Shown: positions 23,806 to 33,041, counted from the first letter of the stretch. The stretch: 64,000 nt of DNA from Pseudomonas persica (GCF_900291015.1 NZ_OLKL01000048.1:163700-227699), one strand, 5' to 3'. Program-made: numbers and translations. Notes: a model not told the origin generated them from the letters alone.

Positions 23806-24882
23806 ATGCAGCCCCCCCAGCCATCGCGTCCACAGCTCGTCTACCTGGCTTTTGGCCCGGCAACCTACCATCAGGAAGCTTGCTTCAGCATCGTCAGCGC
23901 CCTCGCCCACCTGGGCACGGCAGCAGGCGAAGCCATGGACATCCAGGTCTATACCGACAACCCGCAGCCCTATACCGGCCTGCCGGTCACCGTACACTTG
24001 CTGGACGAAGCCACGCGCCAGGCATGGAACGCCCCTCACGGTTATCACTTTCGCAGCAAGCATGTGCTGTTGCGCCAGGTGCTGCAGCAACACCCGCTGG
24101 CAGTGCTGATCGACACCGACACCTTCTTCCGCAAGTCGCCGCTGGAGCTGTTCGCCCGGGTAGCCCCAGGCCGCCTGCTGTGCAATGCCATCGGCGCGCG
24201 CTACGGCAGCAACCAGAAGTGCCTGCTGTACAAGAACTTGCTGGCCATTCTCGAATCGCGGGGCCTGGCCGATTGCCAGATGCCACTGGTCAACTCCGGG
24301 GTGATCGGCCTCACCGCCGAAGACGCCGGCACCCTGGACCGCTCCATCGCCATGATGGACGAGTTCCACCCCCTGGCTCGCGAAGCCTATACCCTCGAGG
24401 AGTTCTGCCTGGCGGTGGCGGCCTACCGCACGCTGGAGCTGGCCGAATGTACCGATGTCATCCACCACTACTGGAGCCGCAAGGCGCAGTTCCGCGCCAA
24501 GATCCAGGCCTGGCTGCGCAAGCACGGCCACGACCCGCTGAGCCACGCGGCGCTGGCCGACGTGCCCTTGGTCAATGACCAGCTGCCACGGCCTCCGGCC
24601 CTGCAACGCCTGGGTTACAAGGCGCTGAGCATGACCCTGCCCAGCCACGAACGCCAGTTCGCCCGCGAGCTGCTGTATGGCTGCTACCCCTACCCCAATG
24701 AGTTCGACCGCGCCTGTGCGTCGGCCTGGTGGGACAAGGCCCTGGAAAACCTCAATGCCCGCCATGGCCATATGGAGCCCGAGCAACTGCGCCAGTGCCT
24801 GCGCCACCCGGGGTTGCGCCTGTCACTGGGCGAGCGGCGCAAGGATATCGAGGCGCATCTGCTGAGGTCGTCCCACACTTGA
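23806..24882 (+). CDS. Putative GT-A-fold glycosyltransferase-like protein
   Basis: The 358-residue protein begins with a Rossmann-like strand (LVYLAFGPATYH) and carries LIDTDTFF at 101-108, a DxD-type metal/nucleotide-sugar motif, then VNSGVIGL as seen in several GT-A families. No signal peptide or membrane span is evident, so it is probably cytoplasmic. Sugar donor and acceptor are unknown, and there are no polysaccharide genes around it. A TTG at 23797 is in frame; the ATG at 23806 is preferred. I cannot name the family with certainty. Confidence 0.6.
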   Translation: MQPPQPSRPQLVYLAFGPATYHQEACFSIVSALAHLGTAAGEAMDIQVYTDNPQPYTGLPVTVHLLDEATRQAWNAPHGYHFRSKHVLLRQVLQQHPLAVLIDTDTFFRKSPLELFARVAPGRLLCNAIGARYGSNQKCLLYKNLLAILESRGLADCQMPLVNSGVIGLTAEDAGTLDRSIAMMDEFHPLAREAYTLEEFCLAVAAYRTLELAECTDVIHHYWSRKAQFRAKIQAWLRKHGHDPLSHAALADVPLVNDQLPRPPALQRLGYKALSMTLPSHERQFARELLYGCYPYPNEFDRACASAWWDKALENLNARHGHMEPEQLRQCLRHPGLRLSLGERRKDIEAHLLRSSHT

Positions 24883-24890
24883 GTGAACCG

Positions 24891-24994
24891 GTGCCGGCCT
24901 CTTCGCGGGTAAACCCGCTCCCACAGGATCCCTGCTGGCGTGCAGTCTTGCGCTGTACTTGTGGGGGCGGGTTTACCCGCGAAGAGGCCGGCAC
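24891..24994. repeat. Convergent REP pair
   Basis: Main-type REP arms 24891-24927 and about 24958-24994 with the GTGCCGGCCTCTTCGCGGG extension, nearly identical to the pair at 2673-2776. Confidence 0.88.
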
Positions 24995-25048
24995 AGGCGA
25001 ACACCATCGCCACTGGCCTTGACCAGGCCGAGCGCGTAATCTCCGGCC

Positions 25049-25837
25049 ATGCCACACATCGCCCGTCTGTTCTGGATCCTGTTGCTCGCCTGCCTGAGCC
25101 CGCTGGCCCTGGGCGAGCGCCTGCGCCTGGTGACCGACGACTGGGCACCCTATGTGTACCAGCACGACGGCCAGCCGGCCGGCATCGACTACGAAGTCAC
25201 CACCCGGGTGTTCGAACGCCTCGGCGTCGAAGTGGAAGTGCAGTTTTTACCGTGGAAGCGCTGTCTGGTAATGATCGAACAAGGCCTGGCCGACGGCATC
25301 CTCGACATCTTCCAGGCCGAATCACGCCAGCCTTACCTGGTGTATGCAGCCGAGCCCCTGTCGAATGTCGAATTCGTCCTGTTCCAGGCCCGCGCGCGTC
25401 GCCATGCCGTCAATAGTCTGGATGACCTTGCCGGCCTCACCGTCGGCACCTCACCCGGCTACGCCTATGGTGCAGCGTTCAACGAGGCCGTGCATTTCAG
25501 GCGCGAAGCCGCGCCTACCCATGAAGCCAACTTCGGCAAGCTGATGCTGGGCCGCATCGACCTGGCAATCACCGACCGCAGGGTCGGCCATTACCTGTTG
25601 CGGAACCTGGGCCTGCAACAGCAAGTCGAGGAACTGCCGCTGGTGATCAGCCGCCAGGCGCAGTACCTGGGGCTGGCGCGCAAGCCGGGGCGGGAGGCAC
25701 TGGCCCAGGCCTTCGCCGTGGAACTGCGGCGTTTCAAGCAGGAACCGGCCTATGCGGCGATCAGCAACCGCTACACAGGCGACATCGGAAACATACTCAA
25801 CGCCGTTGAGCAGCAGGAAAGCAGCACAGCGCGATAG
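25049..25837 (+). CDS. Periplasmic amino-acid-type solute-binding protein (SBP_bac_3)
   Basis: The 262-residue protein has a signal peptide (FWILLLACLSPLALG) and then RLVTDDWAPYVYQHDGQPAGIDYEV, the opening of family 3 binding proteins. QADGILDIF-like and TVGTSPGYAYG segments fit the ligand cleft. No ABC permease or ATPase gene is adjacent, so it may be an orphan receptor or serve a distant transporter. A possible -10 (TAATCT, 25037-25042) lies only 6 bp before the ATG, so the transcript may be leaderless or the promoter lies elsewhere. Confidence 0.82.
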   Translation: MPHIARLFWILLLACLSPLALGERLRLVTDDWAPYVYQHDGQPAGIDYEVTTRVFERLGVEVEVQFLPWKRCLVMIEQGLADGILDIFQAESRQPYLVYAAEPLSNVEFVLFQARARRHAVNSLDDLAGLTVGTSPGYAYGAAFNEAVHFRREAAPTHEANFGKLMLGRIDLAITDRRVGHYLLRNLGLQQQVEELPLVISRQAQYLGLARKPGREALAQAFAVELRRFKQEPAYAAISNRYTGDIGNILNAVEQQESSTAR

Positions 25838-25843
25838 CTCTGT

Positions 25844-25849
25844 TATACT
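25844..25849 (+). promoter_or_regulatory. Probable -10 element of rhlE
   Basis: TATACT just after the solute-binding gene stop codon, preceded by TGT. It predicts a 5' leader of about 200 nt before rhlE, the only feature seen in 25850-26056. Confidence 0.5.
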
Positions 25850-26056
25850 CGGGCCTTCCCGCCCGGCTCACGCCCGGACGCTCGGCCTCGCAACAGGCAT
25901 CCTGATCGGCATCGACGCGCCTTCGCGTCCACCCTCCGTTACCCGGATGTGCAGTGAAAGCCCAGCTGGACCGGACGCGATCGCATCCCACCGATGCCCG
26001 TCGCGCCAGGCAGAACATCCCAAACGGGCCCAGCCCACACGAGAACAGGATTGCCC

Positions 26057-27955
26057 ATGTCCTTTGCTTCCCTCGGTCTCTCCGAGGCTCTTGTCCGCGC
26101 TATCGAGGCTGCGGGCTATACCCAGCCGACCCCCGTGCAACAGCGGGCGGTTCCCGCCGTGTTGCAAGGCCGCGACCTGATGGTCGCCGCACAGACAGGT
26201 ACTGGTAAAACCGGCGGTTTCGCCCTGCCGATCCTTGAGCGCCTGTTCCCGGCCGGCCACCCCGACAAGTCGCAGCGCCATGGCCCGCGCCAGCCTCGCG
26301 TACTGGTCCTGACCCCGACCCGCGAACTGGCAGCCCAGGTGCATGACAGCTTCAAGGTCTATGCCCGTGACCTGCCACTGGTCAGCGCCTGCATTTTCGG
26401 CGGCGTCGGCATGAACCCGCAGGTCCAGGCCATTGCCAAGGGTGTAGACGTGCTGGTCGCCTGCCCGGGCCGTCTGCTCGACCTGGCCGGCCAAGGTAAA
26501 GTTGACCTGGCCCACGTTGAAATCCTGGTGCTGGACGAAGCCGACCGCATGCTCGACATGGGCTTCATCCACGACGTCAAGAAGGTCCTCGCTCGCCTGC
26601 CGGCCAAGCGCCAGAACCTGTTGTTCTCGGCCACCTTCTCCAAGGACATCACCGACCTCGCCGACAAGCTCCTGCACAACCCGGAGCGTATCGAGGTCAC
26701 CCCGCCGAACACCACCGTCGAGCGTATCGAGCAGCGCGTCTACCGCCTGCCCGCCAGCCACAAGCGTGCGCTGCTGGCGCACCTGATCACCCAGGGTGCC
26801 TGGGAACAGGTGCTGGTGTTCACCCGCACCAAGCACGGCGCCAACCGCCTGGCCGAGTACCTGGAAAAGCACGGCCTGACCGCCGCCGCGATCCACGGCA
26901 ACAAGAGCCAGAACGCCCGCACCAAGGCCCTGGCCGACTTCAAGGCCAACAGCGTGCGCGTACTGGTCGCCACCGATATCGCCGCCCGTGGCCTGGACAT
27001 CGACCAGTTGCCGCACGTGGTCAACTTCGAGCTGCCGAACGTCGAGGAAGACTACGTCCACCGTATCGGCCGTACCGGCCGTGCCGGGCGCTCGGGCGAG
27101 GCCATTTCCATGGTCGCGCCGGATGAAGAAAAGCTGCTCAAGAGCATCGAGCGGGTGACCAGGCAGAAGATCCCGGACGGCGACCTGATGGGCTTCGACG
27201 CCAGCCAGGTAGAAGCCGAAAAGCCTGAAGTACGCGAGCGCCCGCAGAACAACGGCCGTGGCGGCCGTAACCAGCAGGCCCGTGGCGAAGGCGGCAAAGA
27301 CCCCAACGGCGGCCGCAAGGACAAAGGCAAGGATAAAGGCAAGGCCAAGCAACAGGCTGCGGACAAGCCGGCCGACAAGGAAAAGAGCGGCGACAAGCAA
27401 CAGCAGCAACGCAAGCCGCGCGACAAGAAGCCGCGCCAGCAGCAACAGCAGGCCAGCAACAGCAGCGCGCCCAAAGCACCTACCGACCGTGACCCGGAAG
27501 AGTTCCTGGACGACGAGATCGACAACTTCGGCAACCGCGCCGACTATGTCAGCCCGTACCAGGGCAAGAACCAGGGCCGCAATCGTCGCCCGGGTGGCAA
27601 TGCCGGCCAAGGTCAGGGCCAGGGTAATGGCCAGCGCAGCAACGCCGGTGGCCAAGGTCGCAATAGCGGCCAGCAGCGCGGTGGCGGTGGCGGTGGCGGT
27701 GGCGGCGAGAAACGTCCAGCCCGCGCCAACAACGGTGGTGGTGCCCGTCGTGATGGCGGTGGCCGTGGCCGCCCGGCCCGTGACGATGCTGCCCGGCAAG
27801 AGCCGGCCGTGCGCAACCCGCGCCAGCCGGAAAAACAGCCGGTGATCATCCGCAAGGAGTCCAAGCTCGACCGCTACCCGACGCCCGAGCAACTGGATGA
27901 TCTGCCAAGCCGCCCGCGCGGCGAGCGCCCGGCCTTGCTGACCCGCAAGGGCTAA
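26057..27955 (+). CDS. rhlE: DEAD-box RNA helicase, RhlE type with long C-terminal tail
   Basis: The 632-residue protein has the Q motif (GYTQPTPVQQ), Walker A AAQTGTGKT (about 44-52), PTRELA, DEAD at 160-163, SAT, and HRIGRTGR. The helicase core ends near residue 385. The remaining quarter is low-complexity: K/D/Q-rich, then acidic DPEEFLDDEIDNFG, then G/R/N-rich with nine glycines in a row. Such tails bind RNA and may drive condensates; synteny with sahH-metF suggests the RhlE2 orthologue. ATG at 26057 follows an AGGA; an upstream frame from 25994 is not supported. Confidence 0.92.
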   Translation: MSFASLGLSEALVRAIEAAGYTQPTPVQQRAVPAVLQGRDLMVAAQTGTGKTGGFALPILERLFPAGHPDKSQRHGPRQPRVLVLTPTRELAAQVHDSFKVYARDLPLVSACIFGGVGMNPQVQAIAKGVDVLVACPGRLLDLAGQGKVDLAHVEILVLDEADRMLDMGFIHDVKKVLARLPAKRQNLLFSATFSKDITDLADKLLHNPERIEVTPPNTTVERIEQRVYRLPASHKRALLAHLITQGAWEQVLVFTRTKHGANRLAEYLEKHGLTAAAIHGNKSQNARTKALADFKANSVRVLVATDIAARGLDIDQLPHVVNFELPNVEEDYVHRIGRTGRAGRSGEAISMVAPDEEKLLKSIERVTRQKIPDGDLMGFDASQVEAEKPEVRERPQNNGRGGRNQQARGEGGKDPNGGRKDKGKDKGKAKQQAADKPADKEKSGDKQQQQRKPRDKKPRQQQQQASNSSAPKAPTDRDPEEFLDDEIDNFGNRADYVSPYQGKNQGRNRRPGGNAGQGQGQGNGQRSNAGGQGRNSGQQRGGGGGGGGGEKRPARANNGGGARRDGGGRGRPARDDAARQEPAVRNPRQPEKQPVIIRKESKLDRYPTPEQLDDLPSRPRGERPALLTRKG

Positions 27956-27997
27956 GCCCGCAGCAGCCTCTGCCGGCGATAGGCCCCTCAAAGGAAA

Positions 27998-28030
27998 ACA
28001 AAAACGCCGCCCAATGGGCGGCGTTTTCTA
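27998..28030. terminator. Bidirectional terminator of rhlE and yceI
   Basis: AAAACGCCGCCC-AATG-GGCGGCGTTTT is a perfect hairpin with A and T tracts on both sides, placed between two convergent genes. Confidence 0.93.
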
Positions 28031-28045
28031 TTGCCAAGGCAATAA

Positions 28046-28624
28046 TTACTTCTGCTTCACACCTTCAACACTGATATCCAGGTCCAGGGTCTGCGAGGTA
28101 GCGCCCGGGCCCTTGATGCCGAAGTCGTTCAGGTTCAGCGTGGTGGTAGCGTTGAAACCAGCGCGCTCGCCGCCCCATGGGTCCTTGCCTTCACCGTTGA
28201 AGGTAGCCTTGAAGGTAACCGGCTTGGTCACCCCGTGCATGGTCAGGTCGCCAGTCACGTCAGCAGTCTTGTCGCCAGTCGGCTTGACGCTGGTGGAGAC
28301 GAACTTGGCTTCCGGGTACTTCTTCACGTCGAGGAAGTCGGCGCTGGCAATGTGCTTGTCACGCTCGGCGTGGTTCGACCACAGGCTGGCGGTTTTCAGG
28401 TCGACGCTGATCTTGCTGGCTTCAGGCTTGGCGCTGTCCCAGGTGAAGTTGCCGTCGAAGTCCTTGAAGGTACCGTGGATGAAGCTGTAGCCCAGGTGGC
28501 TGATCTTCCAGTCAACGAACGCGTGCTGGCCTTCCTTGTCGATCTTGTACTCGGCAGCCATGGCCTGGCCGGCGCAGAGCAGAGCGGTACCGAGCGCCAG
28601 AGCGGCAAAAGTCTTTTTCAACAT
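28046..28624 (-). CDS. YceI-family periplasmic protein
   Basis: The 192-residue protein has a clean Sec signal peptide (MLKKTFAALALGTALLCA, cleaved after AMA at about 27) and a YceI lipocalin-like beta barrel, with EGQHAFVDWKISHLGYSFIHG and the DLTMHGVTKPVTF motif. Family members bind isoprenoid-type lipids such as polyprenyl chains. The P. aeruginosa neighbour in the same place is PasP. ATG at 28624 follows GGAAG. It is followed upstream by cytochrome b561 on the same strand, a common pairing. Confidence 0.9.
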   Translation of the reverse strand: MLKKTFAALALGTALLCAGQAMAAEYKIDKEGQHAFVDWKISHLGYSFIHGTFKDFDGNFTWDSAKPEASKISVDLKTASLWSNHAERDKHIASADFLDVKKYPEAKFVSTSVKPTGDKTADVTGDLTMHGVTKPVTFKATFNGEGKDPWGGERAGFNATTTLNLNDFGIKGPGATSQTLDLDISVEGVKQK

Positions 28625-28658
28625 CCTTACTTCCTTCCTATGCAATTGAGGTTGAGAG

Positions 28659-29210
28659 TCAAGCTTTGCGGCCCAGCATGCGGGTCAGGGTCGCGTCACG
28701 GTCGATGAAATGGTGCTTGAGCGCTGCCAAGCCATGCAGCACGGCAAAAATCACCAAGCCCCAGGCCAGCCAGAGATGAATCACGCCAGCCAGGTCTGCC
28801 TGGTCAGGCAGGTCGCTGACCAGTGCCGGCACTTCGAACAGGCCGAACACCGGGATGCCGACGCCGTCAGCGGTGGAAATCAGGTAACCGGCGATCATTA
28901 CCGCGAACAGCCCCACGTACAGGGCCAGGTGGCCTAGCTTGGCCGCCAGGCGGGTGAATGCGCCGTGGTTGGCCGGTGCTGGTGGTGGTGGGCTGATAAA
29001 GCGCCAGACCACCCGCAGCAGCATTACCGCCAGCAGCACCAGACCAATGCTCTTGTGCAGGTCCGGGCCGGCTTTGCGCCAAGGGCTGTAGTAGTCGAGG
29101 CCGACCATCCACAGGCCCAGGCCGAACAGGCCGAAGACTGCCAGAGCCACACCCCAGTGCAGGACGATGCTGACCACGCCGTAGCGAGAAGGTGAATTAC
29201 GCAGTTGCAT
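28659..29210 (-). CDS. Cytochrome b561 (CybB-type)
   Basis: The 183-residue inner-membrane protein has four spans and the histidines expected to bind two b haems: IVLHW in span 1, LHKSIG in span 2, KLGHLALY in span 3 and VLHGLAALKHH in the last. It passes electrons between quinol and another partner. It lies 34 bp upstream of yceI, the usual YceI/b561 pair, possibly one transcript. Confidence 0.9.
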   Translation of the reverse strand: MQLRNSPSRYGVVSIVLHWGVALAVFGLFGLGLWMVGLDYYSPWRKAGPDLHKSIGLVLLAVMLLRVVWRFISPPPPAPANHGAFTRLAAKLGHLALYVGLFAVMIAGYLISTADGVGIPVFGLFEVPALVSDLPDQADLAGVIHLWLAWGLVIFAVLHGLAALKHHFIDRDATLTRMLGRKA

Positions 29211-29363
29211 GTTGACGTGTTTCCCCGTGAAAGCTGTGCACAGACTAACGCGTAACGTATCGAAGAAAAGCGGAAAAAATTGCTTTGGATTATCGAGAAA
29301 TCCGATATTTATTCTGTAAGCTTCCCATTAAGGAAACATTAACGATAGACGGTGCGTTCGCGC

Positions 29364-29417
29364 TTGCCAGTGCCGGCCCTTTCGCGGGTAAACCCGCGAA
29401 AGGGCCGGCACTGGCAA
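29364..29417. repeat. Fused REP palindrome at the end of the amine oxidase gene
   Basis: Arms of 26 bp (29364-29389 and 29392-29417) are perfect reverse complements with only AA between them: two REPs joined head to head. It begins 4 bp past the stop codon of the leftward amine oxidase gene, so it would form a very strong hairpin at the 3' end of that mRNA. Confidence 0.9.
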
Positions 29418-29421
29418 TAAA

Positions 29422-31278
29422 TCAACCCGCCTTGGCCTGGGTATTGGCCGCGGCTTTCTTGGCCGGCTCGGACTTGGCGGTGGCCTTTCTGGTCTGCGTC
29501 GGCTTGTGTGCTGGTGCATGCTTGGCAGGCGCAGCCTTGGTCGCAACCGGTTTGGCCGGCGTTTGCTTAGCCACAGGCGCTGGCGCAACCGGGGCCGACG
29601 CGGCTTGCGGGGCTGGCGCAGGCGCAGGCGCCACTTCCTCGGCCCTGGCAATCGGCTCGGCCTTCACCTCAGGCTTGTCCGCCCCACCGAACAGGCGCGA
29701 GAAAAAGCCTGGCTTGTCCTGCCTGGCCTCATCGTCCTTTTTCGGCTCGGCCTTGGCAGGGGCCTTGTCACCTTTGTCAGCCTTGTCGCCCTTGTCGTCA
29801 GAGCCGCCAAACATATTGGAGAAGAACCCGCCCTTGCTCTCCTTGGCCGCCACCGCACCTGCCGCCGCCGCTACCGGCGCCGCCCTGGCCGGGTCGAACG
29901 ACTTGCCGGCCAGCAGGTCCTGCACCTGGCTGGCGGCGCGCTGGCCACTGCGCAAGGCGCCTTCCAGGGTGCCCGGGTAGAGGGCGTCGGTATGCTCACC
30001 GGCAAAGGTGATGCGCTGCACCGGGCGCTCCCACAGGCGCCAGTACTTGCTGATCTGCCCTGGGCCGTAGGCCAGGTAGGCGCCGCCGGTACCGGCGTCG
30101 GTGCTGTAGCGCTTGACTTCGTAGCCGGTGAACGAGCCACGGGCCTGCGGGTAGAACGCATGTAGGCGGATCAGCACCTGGTCAACCATCTGCTTGTCGC
30201 CGAACGCCTGCAGCAGGCGGGCGTTGTCGCCCGACAGGTTGATCACCACGTTGGCGCCCCCCTTGAGCGCAGGCTCGATCCACAGCATGCCCAAACCAGC
30301 GTTACTGAAGATTTCGCCCGACATGCGCGCGCGGCTTTCCCATACCGGCTTCTTGAACTTGAGCATCAGCTGGTCGCGCCAGCCATAGTTGGTGCCCTTC
30401 AACGCCGCCAGGTGCTGGCTGTCCAGGCCCGGGGTCATCTGGATCTTGGCCAGGGCGCGCAGGGGCACCGCCATGACCAGGTAATCCGCCTGGTAGCCGA
30501 CGCTGCCGACCTTGACCGTGACACCGTCCTTGTCCTGGACGATGGAGGTCACCGGCGAACTGGTCTTGATGGTCTTCAGTTGCTTGACGAAGGCCTGGGC
30601 CAGCACCGGGCTGCCGCCGGGCAGGCGCGCGGCACGCAGGTCACGGTCGCTGACGCCGCGATACACGCGGTTCTGCTGGGCGAAGTACAGCAGCGACAGG
30701 CGCGATGGCTCATCGTAGCGGGTACGGATCTGCTGGTTGACCAGCTGACGGGCAGTGGTCGGCAGTTGCAGCTTGTCCAGCCAGGTAGAGACGTTGATCT
30801 GGTCGAGGGCAAACAGCGTGCTGGTGGCCTGCGGGTTCAGCGGGTCGTCGATCGAACGGGCCAGGTCGTCGAGGGTTTTCTCGTAACGTTTGAGCGCCTC
30901 GGCGGTGGCCGGCTGCTTGGTGGCCAGGTCGGTGGCGCTGAAATACTCGCCGTCGATCAGGTAACCGGGGGTACGCACGAACTCCGGTGCCGGCAGTGTT
31001 TCAAGCTTGAAACGGTCGAGGTACTGGTTGAGCACCGGCTGCGCCTTGGCGTTGCCGATCCACTCGCTGGTGGCCAGGCCCGAGCGCCCGCCCATGCCCG
31101 GTTTGGCTTCCAGCAGCGTCACCTGCCAGCCTTTGTTCTGCAGCTCGTAGGCGGCCGTGAGGCCCGCCAGGCCACCACCCACGACGATTGCCGAGGGCGT
31201 TTTGTCCTTTGCCAGCGCGGCGCCGCTGGACACACCAATCAATACCAACGCGCACAGGCGCACCCAAGCAGCAGCCAT
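29422..31278 (-). CDS. Exported flavin amine oxidase with lysine/alanine-rich tail
   Basis: The 618-residue protein has a signal peptide (about 1-23), an FAD-binding VVGGGLAGLTAAYEL motif (from residue 32) with EAKPGMGGRSG, and the C-terminal FAD segment ITFAGEHTD...GTLEGALRSG, as in monoamine-oxidase-type enzymes. The substrate is unknown. After the enzyme (about residue 455) comes an unusual tail: GGFFSNMFGG near 484 and GFFSRLFGG near 527, each followed by charged low-complexity sequence, then a K/A/P/T-rich end like AlgP or PhaF. Export and a DNA- or polymer-binding-type tail together are unexpected. Confidence 0.82.
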   Translation of the reverse strand: MAAAWVRLCALVLIGVSSGAALAKDKTPSAIVVGGGLAGLTAAYELQNKGWQVTLLEAKPGMGGRSGLATSEWIGNAKAQPVLNQYLDRFKLETLPAPEFVRTPGYLIDGEYFSATDLATKQPATAEALKRYEKTLDDLARSIDDPLNPQATSTLFALDQINVSTWLDKLQLPTTARQLVNQQIRTRYDEPSRLSLLYFAQQNRVYRGVSDRDLRAARLPGGSPVLAQAFVKQLKTIKTSSPVTSIVQDKDGVTVKVGSVGYQADYLVMAVPLRALAKIQMTPGLDSQHLAALKGTNYGWRDQLMLKFKKPVWESRARMSGEIFSNAGLGMLWIEPALKGGANVVINLSGDNARLLQAFGDKQMVDQVLIRLHAFYPQARGSFTGYEVKRYSTDAGTGGAYLAYGPGQISKYWRLWERPVQRITFAGEHTDALYPGTLEGALRSGQRAASQVQDLLAGKSFDPARAAPVAAAAGAVAAKESKGGFFSNMFGGSDDKGDKADKGDKAPAKAEPKKDDEARQDKPGFFSRLFGGADKPEVKAEPIARAEEVAPAPAPAPQAASAPVAPAPVAKQTPAKPVATKAAPAKHAPAHKPTQTRKATAKSEPAKKAAANTQAKAG

Positions 31279-31504
31279 GTCGGCAAACTCCGAGTCAGGG
31301 GTTACAGAAACAGGGAGAGGCAGGAATGCCCCGAGAGAGATGCGTTAAGAATACGTCAGCTCCGCTGGCCCTGCCAGCGCAGTGACATCAAGTCCTTTTG
31401 CCCACTGACATTTTTGCCTGCAGCCAAGGCGGCGGTTGTCCTGCCCTGCGGCATTGCTTAGGCTTACGCGGTCGAACCAAGCCGCAAAGCCAGGAGAAGT
31501 GCCC

Positions 31505-32911
31505 ATGGGCCTCAATGATCAGTGGATGCAACGTGACCTCAAGGTCCTGTGGCACCCCTGCACCCAGATGAAAGACCACGAGCAGCTGCCGCTGATCCCG
31601 ATCAGGCGCGGTGAAGGCGTGTGGCTGGAAGACTTCGAAGGCAAGCGCTACCTGGATGCGGTGAGCAGTTGGTGGGTCAACGTGTTTGGCCACGCCAACC
31701 CGCGTATCAACCAGCGCATCAAGGACCAGGTCGACCAGCTGGAGCACGTGATCCTGGCCGGTTTCAGCCACCAGCCGGTGATCGAGCTGTCCGAGCGCCT
31801 GGTGGCCATGACCCCGGCCGGGCTCGACCGGGTGTTCTATGCCGACAACGGTTCGTCGTGCATCGAAGTGGCGCTGAAGATGAGCTTCCACTACTGGCAG
31901 AACGTCGGCAAACCGGGCAAGAAGCGCTTCGTCACCCTGACCAACAGCTACCACGGCGAAACCATCGCCGCCATGTCGGTCGGCGATGTGCCGCTGTTCA
32001 CCGAAACCTACAAGGCGCTGCTGCTCGACACCCTCAAGGTGCCCAGCCCCGACTGCTACCTGCGCCCCGAGGGCATGAGCTGGGAGGAGCACTCGCGCAC
32101 CATGTTCCAGGCCATGGAGCAGACTCTGGCCGAGCACCACGCCTCGATCAGCGCGGTGATCGTCGAGCCGCTGATCCAGGGTGCCGGCGGCATGCGCATG
32201 TACCACCCGGTGTACCTCAAGCTGCTGCGCGAAGCCTGCGACCGCTACGACGTGCACCTGATCCACGACGAGATCGCCGTGGGCTTCGGCCGCACCGGTA
32301 CGATGTTCGCCTGCGAACAGGCCGGCATCCGCCCGGACTTCCTGTGCCTGTCCAAGGCCCTGACCGGCGGTTACCTGCCGCTGGCCGCGTGCCTGACCAC
32401 CGACAAGGTGTACCAGGCGTTCTACGACGACTACCCGACCCTGCGCGCGTTCCTCCACTCGCACAGCTACACCGGCAACCCGCTGGCCTGCGCCGCGGCG
32501 CTGGCGACCCTGGACATCTTCGAGCAGGACAACGTGATCGAGGCCAACAAGGCCCTGGCCACACGCATGGCCAGCGCCACCGCGCACCTGGCCGACCACG
32601 CGCATGTGGCCGAAATCCGCCAGACCGGCATGGCCCTGGCCATCGAGATGGTCCAGGACAAGGCCACCAAGGCTGCCTACCCGTGGCAGGAGCGGCGGGG
32701 CCTGAAGGTGTTCGAGCATGCCCTGGCTCGTGGCGCCCTGCTGCGCCCGCTGGGCAGCGTGGTGTACTTCATGCCGCCGTATGTGATTACGCCAGAGCAG
32801 ATCGACTTCCTGGCCGAGGTGGCCAGCGAGGGCATCGACATTGCCACTCGCGATAGCGTCAGCGTGGCCGTACCAGCCAACTTCCACCCCGACTTCCGCG
32901 ACCCGGGCTAG
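31505..32911 (+). CDS. bioA: Adenosylmethionine-8-amino-7-oxononanoate aminotransferase
   Basis: The 468-residue PLP enzyme makes 7,8-diaminononanoate in biotin synthesis, using SAM as amino donor. Class III aminotransferase motifs are seen: LWHPCTQMKDHE, SSWWVNVFGHANP, YHGETIAAMS, the PLP aspartate in LIHDEIAVGFGRTG, and the Schiff-base lysine in CLSKALTGG. The ATG at 31505 follows GGAGAAG. Other bio genes are not in the window; the neighbours (rsmE downstream) match P. aeruginosa. Confidence 0.94.
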   Translation: MGLNDQWMQRDLKVLWHPCTQMKDHEQLPLIPIRRGEGVWLEDFEGKRYLDAVSSWWVNVFGHANPRINQRIKDQVDQLEHVILAGFSHQPVIELSERLVAMTPAGLDRVFYADNGSSCIEVALKMSFHYWQNVGKPGKKRFVTLTNSYHGETIAAMSVGDVPLFTETYKALLLDTLKVPSPDCYLRPEGMSWEEHSRTMFQAMEQTLAEHHASISAVIVEPLIQGAGGMRMYHPVYLKLLREACDRYDVHLIHDEIAVGFGRTGTMFACEQAGIRPDFLCLSKALTGGYLPLAACLTTDKVYQAFYDDYPTLRAFLHSHSYTGNPLACAAALATLDIFEQDNVIEANKALATRMASATAHLADHAHVAEIRQTGMALAIEMVQDKATKAAYPWQERRGLKVFEHALARGALLRPLGSVVYFMPPYVITPEQIDFLAEVASEGIDIATRDSVSVAVPANFHPDFRDPG

Positions 32912-32933
32912 GCCCGCAAGCCCGCCGCCGAAC

Positions 32934-33009
32934 CCTGTGGGAGCGGGTTCACCCGCGAATGCGTCAGTGAACCCACCATCGCATTCGCGGGTAAACCCGC
33001 TCCCACAGG
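32934..33009. repeat. REP pair between bioA and rsmE
   Basis: Inverted main-type REPs, left CCTGTGGGAGCGGGTTCACC from 32934 and right ending at 33009, with the GCGAATGCG extension. It may separate bioA and rsmE expression. Confidence 0.88.
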
Positions 33010-33041
33010 GTCATCTGATCCCTTTTCGTCCGAGCTGAACC

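Noticed and set aside
25868..27991. 707-codon open frame on the minus strand across rhlE
   Set aside because: It is antisense to the helicase; its alanine/leucine-rich N-terminal part mirrors the K/Q/G-rich tail.
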